Positions 48,125 to 58,800 of a stretch of 64,000 nucleotides of DNA are shown piece by piece; position 1 is the stretch's first letter, and each line of letters starts with the position of its first letter. The notes beneath the pieces were generated by a model. That model saw only the letters and a list, made by a program, of their open reading frames with translations, was not told the DNA's origin and searched no databases. This DNA comes from Saxidomus purpurata (lineage: Eukaryota; Mollusca; Bivalvia; Venerida; Veneridae), in the NCBI GenBank assembly GCA_022818135.1, contig JAFMSR010000003.1:14786935-14850934 (forward strand), in the 5' to 3' direction. The translations under genes were made by a program, and so were the position numbers.

Positions 48125-48793
48125 TAAATACGAGGCCGCTAGCTGAGATTCAAAGCTAATTTATCAATAATTCAATACCATTTCTTTTACAAATAAATAC
48201 AAGTTTTGTTCCCTAATGAAAATATTTCCTCGAATTCGCGTATTTTTGTATTCAATTATTAGTACCTTATTCCCTGTTTTGTCATGCACGGTATGGCGGT
48301 ATGTGCTGCTTTCTACACTAACAATAGGTTGGGTATGTAAATTCAAAATGATAGTGATGCACGTCAAAGAGATGAGAGGTGCCAAAAGATAAGAAGCTGA
48401 CTGGTAATTTGTATGAGGTTCAAAAGTACAGAAATAAAATGTAAAATATGTGAAACAACAAACACAGACATCATTGATATTCTGCGGCAGAACGGAAGCG
48501 AAAACTGTCCCGTCTGGATATTGTCTGCGCATCTCCTCTGATTTTAACCAAACTTCACATGAGTGATCAGTCACAAACATGGTTGTGCGTAGTGTGGGCA
48601 TTTTCCGATTCAGTTGTTTTAGGTGGTGTTATTGCACTTGATTTGTCTAATTTTACGATGTCTGTGCTACTCTGCATTTCAACCAAACCACACGTGTGTG
48701 GTCAGTACAATATCTACATTTACACATCACCAGCATGTTCCGGTTTAATGACTTACCCTAGTTCTGGCTTTCAACTGTAAATGCTGCTGTTTT

Positions 48794-50112
48794 TATACCC
48801 CCAAAACGAAGTTTAGGGGGTATATAGGAGTCACCCGGTGGTTGGTCGGTCGGTCGGTTGGTCGGTCGGTCGGTCGGTCTGTTGCATTTTCCTTGTCCGG
48901 AGCATAACTTGAAAACTACTAGTTGGAATTCAATACAACTTCATACAATGGTCAAGCACATTGAGAGGAAGTGCAGTGCACAAGAACTATAACTCCATCT
49001 TGACTAATTACAGAGTTATTGCCCTTTGTTACTTTTCCTTGTCCGGAGCATAACTTGAAAACTACTGGTTGGAATTCAATACAACTTCATACAATGGTCA
49101 AGCACATTGAGAGGAAGTGCAGCTTGCACAAGAACCAAAACTCCATCTTGACTAATTACAGAGTATTGCCCTTTGTTACTTTTCCTTGTCCGGAGCATAA
49201 CTTGAAAACTACTGGTTGGAATTCAATACAAGTTCATACAATGATCAAGCACACTCAGAGGAAGTGCAGTGTACAAGAACTATAACTCTATCTTGAGTAT
49301 TTACTGAGTTATTGCCCTTTGTTACTTTTACTTGTCCGGAGCATAACTTGAAAACTACTGGTTGGAATTCAATACAACTTCATACAATGGTCAAGCACAT
49401 TGAGAGGAAGTGCAGTGCACAAGAACTATAACTCCATCTTGACTAATTACAGAGTTATTGCCCTTTGTTACTTTTCCTTGTCCGGAGCATAACTTGAAAA
49501 CTACTGGTTGGAATTCAATACAACTTCATAAAATGATCAAGCACACTCAGAGGAAGTGCAGTGTACAAGAACTATAACTCTATCTTGAGTATTTACTGAG
49601 TTATTGCCCTTTGTTACTTTTCCTTGTCCGAAGCATAACTTGAAAACTGCTGGTTGGAATTCAGTACAACCTCATACAATGGTCAAGTACATTTAGAGGA
49701 AGTGCAGTGCACAGGAACTATAACTCCATCTTGACTCATTACAGAGTTATTACCCTTTGTTACTTTTCCTTGTCCGGAGCATAACTTGAAAATTTCTGGT
49801 TGGAATTCAATACAACTTCATACAATGGTCAAGCACAGTGAGAGGGAGTGCAGTGCACAGGAACCATAACTCCATCTTGACTAATTACAGTGTTATTGCC
49901 CTTTGTTACTTTTCCCTGTCTGGAGCATTTTTCGAAAACTACAAGTTGGAATTCAATACAACTTCATACAATGGTCAAGCACAATGAGAGGAACTGCTAA
50001 GAACAATATCTCTTTTTAGTTTGTTTGCAAGGTATTATGTTACTACGAACTTCTTCAGTTTATAAAGCAATCCTTTTGGGGGTATTAATCACATTTAGTG
50101 ATAGCTCTAGTT
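48794..50112 (-). mobile_element. Second copy of the 146-bp-repeat element, inverted, eight units
   Basis: This is the reverse complement of the element at 26415. It starts with the 3' hairpin (ATACCCCCAAAAC...GGGGGTAT), then a CGGT-rich microsatellite, then eight 146-147-bp units ('ccggagcataac' near 48901, 49047, 49194, 49340, 49486, 49632, 49778 and 49924), and ends with AGCTCTAGTT. It interrupts another degenerate repeat, whose parts lie at about 48540-48790 and 50128-50470. Confidence 0.75.
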
Positions 50113-51654
50113 ATATTTTGTTTTTTCGTCAGGTGCGGTTCCCGTTCTGTTAAGCATATAAACCGGGTACGCTGAAGTTGTTTTAGCTAGACTTACCCTT
50201 GATTCATCAAATTCATGTCTGTGCTATTTCTCCTGCACGACTGGATGCATTTACTATCAAACTACATGCAGGAATACTCTATCTAAAGACGGTTCCTGCT
50301 ACATGTGAGTGATGAGTATAATGTCAAATTTTGCATATCATCAGTCTGTTCCGGTTCATTGATTTTTAGTGGAGTTGTTGCCCTTGATCTGTCAAATTTT
50401 ATGACGTCTGCACTATTTCTCCTATACAGCTGAATGGTTTTCACCAAACTGCATATGAATGATTGGTATATAATTGACTTTGACTTTGACCATTTGGCCA
50501 ACTAGTCTATTAATAAAATATTTTTGATCTGGTTGTAAGACTGGAGGTGTATGTACTGAAAGTGCTAAAACATTAACTGTATACCTGGTATCAAATTGCC
50601 ATGCACCTGAAAATGATTTGCAGGTATATTGCTAGCATTTGAGCCTGGCAGTGTATACTGCCTCATGTGGGTAATCATCAGATTCTGTCAGCATCAGCAT
50701 CAGCAAGCTGTGCACCACAAGGACTTGATTTACAGCTAATCGGTAAACAATATATTTAGAATGACATATGGACTTGGTATATCTTTTACAATTAATGAAA
50801 GGATGTGTGAAATATATAACCTGTAATTTCCATAGAATATCCTGTTTACTCCAGTATCATTGAGCTGTAAACAAACATAGATATAAAATTCATGTCAAAT
50901 ATTCTGTGATTTTTATTTCTGCAGCTCTCTTCGACTACAAAAACGCATAAATATTGTCACTTAAATGGTATTTCTTCCTTTTAATATCACAAAACTAAAA
51001 CAGTAAAGGTTTGAATTTGGACTCCTGCCTTGAAAACAAGATTATTTATTTATCATTTTCATGAATTGTATTTTCAGTTAAAATGCAGTAAAATACAGTA
51101 CATATCAAATGTTTTTGGAGGGTGCAAACTTAACGAAGGCAAGAGGAATGGGGATGTGAATACAAAGACCACCTTCCAGTGGTGCATGATTGTTACTACA
51201 ACAACCATTTGGTGCAACCGAATAGTGCCAGTAGCTACCAACTTGACCTTACCTGATTGAAAAGTTACGATAGTTAGTTGGAATTCAAGTAAAAAGTAAT
51301 CAGATTTGGCGTTACATCGCATTGTTTCACTGTCCAGTTTTATACCCCTGCATGTGTCAATCACAATTGAATCAGAAGTTGGTTGTAAATTTGGATTTCC
51401 TCTGCTCACGGAAAGCAACACAGCTCATTGTTACAATACTGTCTATCCAGTTATCAATACATTTGCACATTTTGTCATGGATGATCTTAACAAATAACAA
51501 GACAGAACAGGGCTGTGTATGTTTTAATGACATAATTATGACATCTTTAACAGCTTTTGTACTTCATTGCTTGCTAGAGAAATTTACAAATCATTATTTC
51601 ACACAACTTCAATTAAAAGTCCAAATTGATTATATATCCACAAGTTTAAAATCA

Positions 51655-51900
51655 GCCAAGATGGCCCTATATCTATCACCCAGCTACCATCGGCTTTAAT
51701 ACATGGTCAACAATCATGTTGCAGAAAGAGTCAATTTTGACCTGGGGTCATGATTCTAACAATGCTACATGACAAATATCTAAGCCATAACCCTTGTGGT
51801 TTTAGACTACATTTTTGAGGTTTTCCCTAAGTAAGCCATGTGATATCAAGTGACCCTCCTCTCAGCCAAATTATAAGAATCAACCATGATTGATTAAATT
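51655..51900. repeat. Copy of the 'ccaagatggccc' dispersed repeat
   Basis: It begins agccaagatggccctatatc and continues with 'tttgacctggggtcatgattc'. It is diverged and truncated. Confidence 0.4.
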
Positions 51901-52004
51901 TGATCATTATGTCTGACTTTTAAGCCAGCATGCATAACAAAACACATACACATACATCAATACTCTTTAAAAATAGACACTCCAATTTACATGATTTTTT
52001 TCAA

Positions 52005-52350
52005 TATACAGTCAACAAATACACCATTGCTAGGTGATATTTGTTTTCCATATATAGTCCACAAATACATCACTAGGTGATATCTGTTTGCCACACACAG
52101 TCCACAAACCATTACAAAGTGATATATGTTTTCCAAATCAATCCACAAATAAACAATTACTATGTAATATTATTTTTTCCATATAAAGTTAACAAATAAA
52201 CCATTACTAAATGATACCTGTTTTCCATGTATGGTCCACAAATACCAAATTACTACGATATATACAATTCACAAATAAAGAATTAATTTTAGACATCTAT
52301 TTACATATAAAGTCCACAAATATTCCACTACTAAGTGGCATCTGTTCTTC
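52005..52350. repeat. Degenerate 43-46-bp tandem array
   Basis: 'agtccacaaata' followed by 'ctaggtgatatctgttttcc' recurs about eight times with many substitutions. Confidence 0.65.
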
Positions 52351-52537
52351 TGCCACAGTCTCACATTCAACATTTATACAGAATTGAAAGACTTTGCTAG
52401 AAATGAACACTTTTTTTCTGAATGATAACTCACTGTACAGGGTGTTTCATAATATCTGACACCACTTTGAACATCACTGAAACAGGGTTTCAAATATATA
52501 ACTAATTTAGGTCATGTATTTTTAAAACAAAAAAAAT

Positions 52538-52552
52538 GGTTCCCCAAAAAAA

Positions 52553-52614
<62 letters not shown>

Positions 52615-52620
52615 TTTAAA
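52538..52620. repeat. Poly(A) low-complexity block
   Basis: More than 75 bp of A is broken only by 'tt' and 'ttt'. It gives the Phe-only frame on the minus strand. Confidence 0.95.
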
Positions 52621-53317
52621 TTAACAGGATGTAAATAAGGTGAACATTCTGGATAAATATGAACGCAGCTGTAAAGGTTTGTAAAGGAGGATAGATATCT
52701 ACAAATCAATGCATCCACTTCTTATATGAAACACAAAGGTGAACAAAAAACAATTGGTACAAAATATTATGAAACACCCTGTACATAAGACAATTGAAAT
52801 AAACAACAGAGGTAATATTGTGTTACTGATGTACATGATGGTCTTGTCAATCTCTGACAATACATCATATATTTCTATATAAAATTTACAAGTGTATATT
52901 GTTAAGTTGCCATAGTTAAAAACTGTACCTACACAAATACAAATACATGCATCTCTTGCATTTCCCTCCATAAATAATATTGTAAAACAGGCCTTGAACA
53001 AACTTTGGCAGCACTTTTGTTTTTGAAACTGTTACCAAAAATAGCAACAGGATAAACTCAGAATTTTATAGCATGCAATGGTTAAAGGCCTGTGACTTGA
53101 CATTGCACAAAATTCAGGTGTGTAACGATCATACTGATTTTTGTCCTTTGCGACAAGTTGTTGTTTAAAAGCATTGCATATTCATATCAACATTGAAAAA
53201 ATACCTTCTTTTTTATTTTGTAATTCCTGAGATGTATTTCTGTACACCATAACCACATGCCAATTGCTTATAAAGTCAAAACAATCTGTCAGCTAAATTT
53301 ATTAAAACAGACCAATT

Positions 53318-53633
53318 AGGCTGCATCAAGGTAGTTACATCACAAAGTCATGTGACAGTATAATCCAATCAGACTTCATCAAGGTAGCTACATCACAAAG
53401 TCATGTGACAGTATAATCCAATCAGACTTCATCAAGGTAGTTACATCACAAAGTCATGTGATAGTATAATCCAATCAGACTTTATCAAGGTAGCTACATC
53501 ACAAAGTCATGTGATATTATAATCCAATCAGACTTTATCAAGGTAGCTACATCACAGTCATGTGATAGTATAATCCAATCAGACTTTATCAAGGTAGCTA
53601 CATTACAAAGTCATGTGATAGTATAATCCAATC
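53318..53633. repeat. 53-bp tandem array, six units
   Basis: The unit begins agactttatcaaggtagcta, followed by catcacaaagtcatgtgata and then gtataatccaatc. The units are nearly identical, so the array is young. Confidence 0.92.
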
Positions 53634-54234
53634 GCACTATTGTGATAATTTACACTTTTGATTAAAATGGATTTTCAAAGGAAATCAGCTACAGGACATT
53701 TTCTGGTAGCAATAACAGCCCATTTCAACCTTTTAACTAAAGTGTCACTACTTGATAGAATACAAGTCACGAGTTATATGAAAACTAAGTCTTTTTTAAT
53801 GTAGTTTCATGACAAATGGCAGTTACATGGTCCCATAAGGAAAATATTCAATGGAAAGTGTGTATGAAATACATTCATCCTCAGGAGAGGTGTTTGTGAA
53901 ATTTGAACGATAGACAATAATAATGTTAATGAGGAATCAACCCCTCATTACAAGGGTTGTCATTGGAAAATAACAATTGAGAATAGCTTGTGACATATCT
54001 TTGAAAGCTTCCCTAAAGAGTTATATCTGTCATTGTGATTCTTTGATACATAAGTTAAAATTTGATGAAACCGTTCATTCTAATTGGAACAAGCATTTAC
54101 TGCTGCGATATAGTATCTCATAATGGCATTTGTATGAGGTTATATGAAAATTTTGGTATTCTGTTTAATGTACTTCTGACCTCTTACCACCTAAATACCG
54201 TAATTCTTGGGGTTTAATGGCTATGTATTTTAGA

Positions 54235-54400
54235 TATTTATAGGCAGGAAATTTACCTAACCATAATTCTGGGGAAGGACCAGTACCAGACTTTCATCCT
54301 TCATAAAGAACCTGGCACCCTTCTCACATTGTGTAGCTGGTACCCGGATGTGAACTTATGATGCCGCAAACATTTCAAAATTTAGTGATTTCAAGTCAGC
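54235..54400 (-). mobile_element. SINE-core copy, minus strand
   Basis: The minus strand reads CTGGTACTGGTCCTTCCCCAG and then ATGGTTAGGTAAATTTCC, matching the core and its downstream word in the 21340 copy. The head is degenerate (GTTCACATCC). Confidence 0.45.
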
Positions 54401-54490
54401 GGCCTTTATTACTTGAAAAAAAAATGTGTCCTTAATTAAACTTAATGTTATTAAAAGTATTGAAAAGTGAGGTTCCAGGATCCACCATAT

Positions 54491-55703
54491 CCCCCCTCCC
54501 TCCCCCCCCGCCCCCCGAAGTTCACATATTTGGTAACTGAATATACATGCTACCCAGTTAATTTAAACTGTTAAACAACTCAAGCTGTTCTTATCTTCTT
54601 TGTCAAATATTCTAACCATAATATTCTATTAGCCATAAGTGTTACGAAACATGTTAATTTCTGCCTGCCAAGCGAAGTTCTGACATTGACCTGCCTCGTA
54701 GCCCTAACATTTTTCTACACAGTTTATTATTTAGGTGATACATTTTTACTGAGCTACTCAATAGAAAGTGAATGAGATTGTCCAAGATTTGTGAAAGATG
54801 AACAAGTCAATTCTACAAGCCAAGAAGCATCACTGTTAATCCATATTCTTTTAGGGAAACTGTTTGGTGTGAACTGTGGCAAACTGTTAATGTAAAATAA
54901 CCCAAAAGACTGAAGGCCATAATGAGATTTAATCTTGCACTGCCGGGCAGTGGGGAATTCTTAAAGCCACAATTCTGCATTTTTGGCCCAAACAGATAGA
55001 AAATATGCTTGCCAATGGTGCTTTTACTTTATCGCCCAACTGCTGCAATATTTTATGCGATGATGAAAATGTAATAAATAACAACTCCTGATGATGTATG
55101 TAACCAAGATTCACATGAAAGTCACCCGATTTTTTAGCACAACCATTATGCTGAATCAATACATTGTTCCCCCTTGTTTATGCTACCCTCCTCAGCTGCT
55201 CTCACAAAGGGGATGTAACAGTATTGGCACAGGAGGGAACCTAGTGTAGTAAAGGTCTAAACCTGAGACACAATACATTAATCATTCTATTGTACTCTTA
55301 CGTCAATTTTGTACCTTGTTTTAAATAATCTATACTTTACTGATTTTCACAGAAAAGATAAGATTCAGTAGCAATGAACACTACATTATTCCACATTTTT
55401 CTTCCAAATAATGCCCTCTATCACTGAGTCACTTTCAATTCTTCCATTCATGTCTATCCAACACCTTGAACTATTCTTTCGCTAATGCAATCCATAGCAA
55501 TCCTACACCCATAAAGGTAGATGACAACAATGCTTGGATACATTCAGGAACAAATTTACACATGACCTTTCAATTTCCCTCCAACAACTTCAGCACCATA
55601 ATATCAGTCCTGAAATCAATGCCCTGCCTCATCACTTGAAGAAAATGATGATAATGATGATTATGTTGATGATGGCGTATGAATTTTAACCCACGTTGGC
55701 ATT
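54491..55703 (-). other. Probable CDK8 3' UTR
   Basis: This sequence follows the CDK8 stop on the minus strand and has no credible ORF. AATAAA on the minus strand occurs near 54724 and again near 54405. The farther signal would place a G-rich quadruplex-capable run (54491-54516) inside the transcript. The exact end is unknown. Confidence 0.35.
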
Positions 55704-55811
55704 TCAGAACCTTTGCTGAAATGCTGAAGATGAAGAAGACGTCTGCGTGAGATTGTTGGAGTTGTAAGACATCTGCTGACTGCCTTGACCTTGTTGTACA
55801 TTGTGGAGATG
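55704..55811 (-). CDS. CDK8: CDK8 terminal coding exon
   Basis: The acceptor is gtcttctgcag. The exon encodes 35 residues (HLHNVQQGQGSQQMSYNSNN, then a Ser run, then FQQRF) and a TGA at 55704-55706. Composition (Gln, Asn, Ser, Tyr) matches CDK8 C-termini, which are low-complexity and poorly conserved. Phase 0 agrees with the preceding exon. Confidence 0.8.
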   Translation of the reverse strand, partial: HLHNVQQGQGSQQMSYNSNNLTQTSSSSSAFQQRF

Positions 55812-58800
55812 CTGCAGAAGACAAACAGAAGTTTCACATGTTAGTATAATTATATAACAAGAATCAGGGTGATGTATTTTAACAGTGAATAGTTACTACA
55901 GTAATTCAACATTCTGTTACTTTCGTGCTATAAGTGGCACCACAAGGTTGTAACAGGGAATTAAATCCTTGATGCACTGAAAGGACAATTTTTACTATAA
56001 TAGCAATGATGTATCAGTTTCTCCTCTACAAATGTTTCTTTGACAAATTCTAAATACTGCGAAATGGGCAGAGACATATTTAGGATAGAGCAACCCCAAA
56101 TCTATGTAAATACTTCTGCATGTACACACTGTGTTGTCTAATCTGCCTACGGCACCAATGTAGCCTACAATGTAGACTACAATCAGTCAGTACATATACA
56201 GATGCATGGTCTACACTGTTTGATATTCATCTGCTAAATTTTCATTCCACACCCCTCTGAACTATAAATGGACCTATCCAAAGTCAAAGATGGACAAGTC
56301 CATTTTTAAAATTAAGCAGGGTACATGTATATAAATCAACCAAGGCATATATTTTGTTTTAGCAAAGTGCATCTTGCTGGGAAATAAAGCTTCTGCAAAC
56401 ATGCTGCTGTCATATTTTTCAAGGGCAGTGATTACATTTAAATTAATACAGCCACATCATGCAAACTTTAGAAAACACCAAAGCAATTAAAATGCTTAGT
56501 AAGTCATGCAGGTACAGCATAACCCAAGAAAATTAGACCACACTCATGTTATAGCACCTTACCCATGTTGTCATACCATACATGTTACACATTTTTTGCT
56601 TGCATTAAAAATACACACATTTGTCTGCACACAAAATACACATTTTAGCTTTGCATTTAAAAAATACACACTTGCGTCTGCACACAAAATACACATTTTT
56701 GCTTGCATTAAAAAATACACATTTTTGTCTGCACACAAAATACACATTTTAGCTTGCATTTTAAAATACACATTTTTGTCTGCACACAAAATACACATTT
56801 TAGCTTGCATTTTAAAATACACACATTTGTCTGCACACAAAATAAACATTTTTGCTTGCATAAAAAAAATACACACTTGTTTTTGCACACAAAATACACA
56901 TTTTTGCTTGCATTAAAAATACACACTTGCATCTGCACACAAAATAAACATTTTTGCTTGCATAAAAAAAATACACACTTGTTTTTGTACACAAAATACA
57001 CAGACATATGAACTGAGTCTTATTGCTGAAGATGATCAATACCTGTTTACAATCAAACCCAAAAAGAACAAAGTTCTGAATCTAACATGGAACATACAGT
57101 AACTCTTTCCATAGCAATTCAACTAAATCAGTGGAAAAGTTCTTTGTAACAATTATGAATATTCATGTCAAAATCAAACCCAATAACTATATAATAAACA
57201 TTCGTAACATGCTAATTTGAATTAAGAATTATCAATCTTTCAAAGTGTTTAAGAGAAATACTCTCATGTACTTTGATTCATAATTGTGACCTTGACTGTC
57301 CCCATAAGGTCACATCTTGACCCCACTAACAAGAAAGTCCTTCAACAGGTTTAGGAAACATAGACTCATGACCTTTGACCTCTATGTGTGACCTTGAGCT
57401 GAGGGTTGAAACATGGGTCCTGCATGTCACCTTTATGAGATGAATATTTGACCCAAGTTGAATAAATATCTGTCGAGGAGTTCAAGAAAAATGGAACAAA
57501 CACCAAAAAAATCAATGACCCATAACTGTGAGCTTGACTGGACAGGGATGAGACATGGGTTCTGCATACAGACTTGATGAGATAAACATTTAACCCAAGT
57601 TTAATGAAGATCCTTCAAGGGGTATAGAAGACCGAGCAACACACTGACTGACTCCCTCCCCTCTCCCCCCCTCTTGGGGGGGGGAAAAAAAAAAAAAAAA
57701 AAAAATAACTCCCAGAGTAAATATTTAATCTAAAGTTATCTTACCTTTATAAGCAGTGTTGACAACATGACTGAATTACTTATCCAGACTTATTTCCAAA
57801 AAAAAAAAAAAAAAAAAAAAAAAACCCCCCACAGGAGGGCTTATAAATTGTTTTGAGTAGACCAATGAAAGAACAGTTTGATATATTCCACAGAAATAAA
57901 ACTGTTTTGTTATATTTCTGTCATGGTGTTCATTTTTTTAAGAGTACACATCAGCGTAAAATATTGTTCTTGAAACTATGTGTTTTATTTTAACTACCAT
58001 AAGAGCTGTCTCAACTACAGGTGCTCCAAGCCTACGGATGGCAAATTACAAGACAATCTTTCCTCTAGATAAAACTGCAAACTTTTTTGGAGGAAGGGAA
58101 CATCTATTTTTGCTCAATGAAGTTTAAATAAGTGACTGTTTGAATGTAAAAAAAAATAGTGTGACTGCTTGAATGCAGAAAATTGTAGTGTCTGTTTGAA
58201 TGCCAACTAAAAAGAAAATTATGATTTTTTTGTGTGTGTATGTTTTGTATGACTTCTTACTTCTACCAAAAATGACTGTCATCTTTAATTGGTTGATAAG
58301 TTTTCTTACATTTTCAGTTGCCTGCCTTTTTACCTTTACCTCTGTATAACAAGATATTTTACCTTGAACATCAGAGCTACTCGACTTCTTACCTAAAAGA
58401 TTTAACTTATTGGTAAACATGATTTATTTCTATGTAACTTTCCATCAGCTTATGTTGCACTGACTACTGATATGGGTCAGCTTTCAAAATTCTAGATTTC
58501 AAATCTTTAGCTTTAATTTTGGTTTCTTAACATGAACTGCACACATGCAAACAAGGGCAGCAGGCACTTATCTCCCTTGGGCCATTCATGAACATGTGAG
58601 GGCATAAAAAAACTGTGAAAACAAGAAAACCGTTCTCTGATCGAACTTGTTATCTAACTTGATTCTCTGATATCCCTAAAGACTTTGTTTAAGTTTCAAA
58701 TGAATCCTATGACTGGTTATATAATATCTGGATGAGGGTAGCCAAATTATAGCCTGCATGCAAACATTTACCAAAGTGACTTAGGCTAGAAAGGGACATA

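Larger units (their letters stand above)
43876..55703. other. Region between LATS and the CDK8 stop
   Basis: No gene was recognised. It should contain LATS upstream noncoding exons and promoter and the CDK8 3' UTR. Notable pieces are the foldback element (44172-44579), a minus-strand AACATGGCGG word (45880-45890), a CpG-rich pocket (46617-46665) in AT-rich surroundings, the TA-flanked MITE, the inverted 146-bp-repeat element and satellites from 52 to 53.6 kb. The stretches 44600-45850, 46680-47500 and 50480-51650 show nothing else. Confidence 0.6.

Noticed and set aside
48164..48601. 145-codon minus-strand ORF
   Set aside because: It has no recognisable domain and mixed hydrophobic noise, and it overlaps a degenerate repeat split by the mobile element.
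49019..49285. 88-codon plus-strand ORF, and the matching 27288-27479 minus-strand ORF
   Set aside because: Both are the same 146-bp repeat unit of the mobile element, read through.
52512..52718. Phe-rich minus-strand ORF
   Set aside because: It is the poly(A) low-complexity tract read as Phe codons.
56506..57039. Overlapping ORFs on both strands with Cys/His/Phe-rich repeats
   Set aside because: They are readings of the 51-bp tandem array. Similar length in several frames on both strands marks satellite DNA, not a gene.
58124..58420. Minus-strand ORF within a CDK8 intron, starting MFTNKLNLLGKK
   Set aside because: The CDK8 exons on both sides join in phase without it, and it matches nothing in the CDK8 tail.
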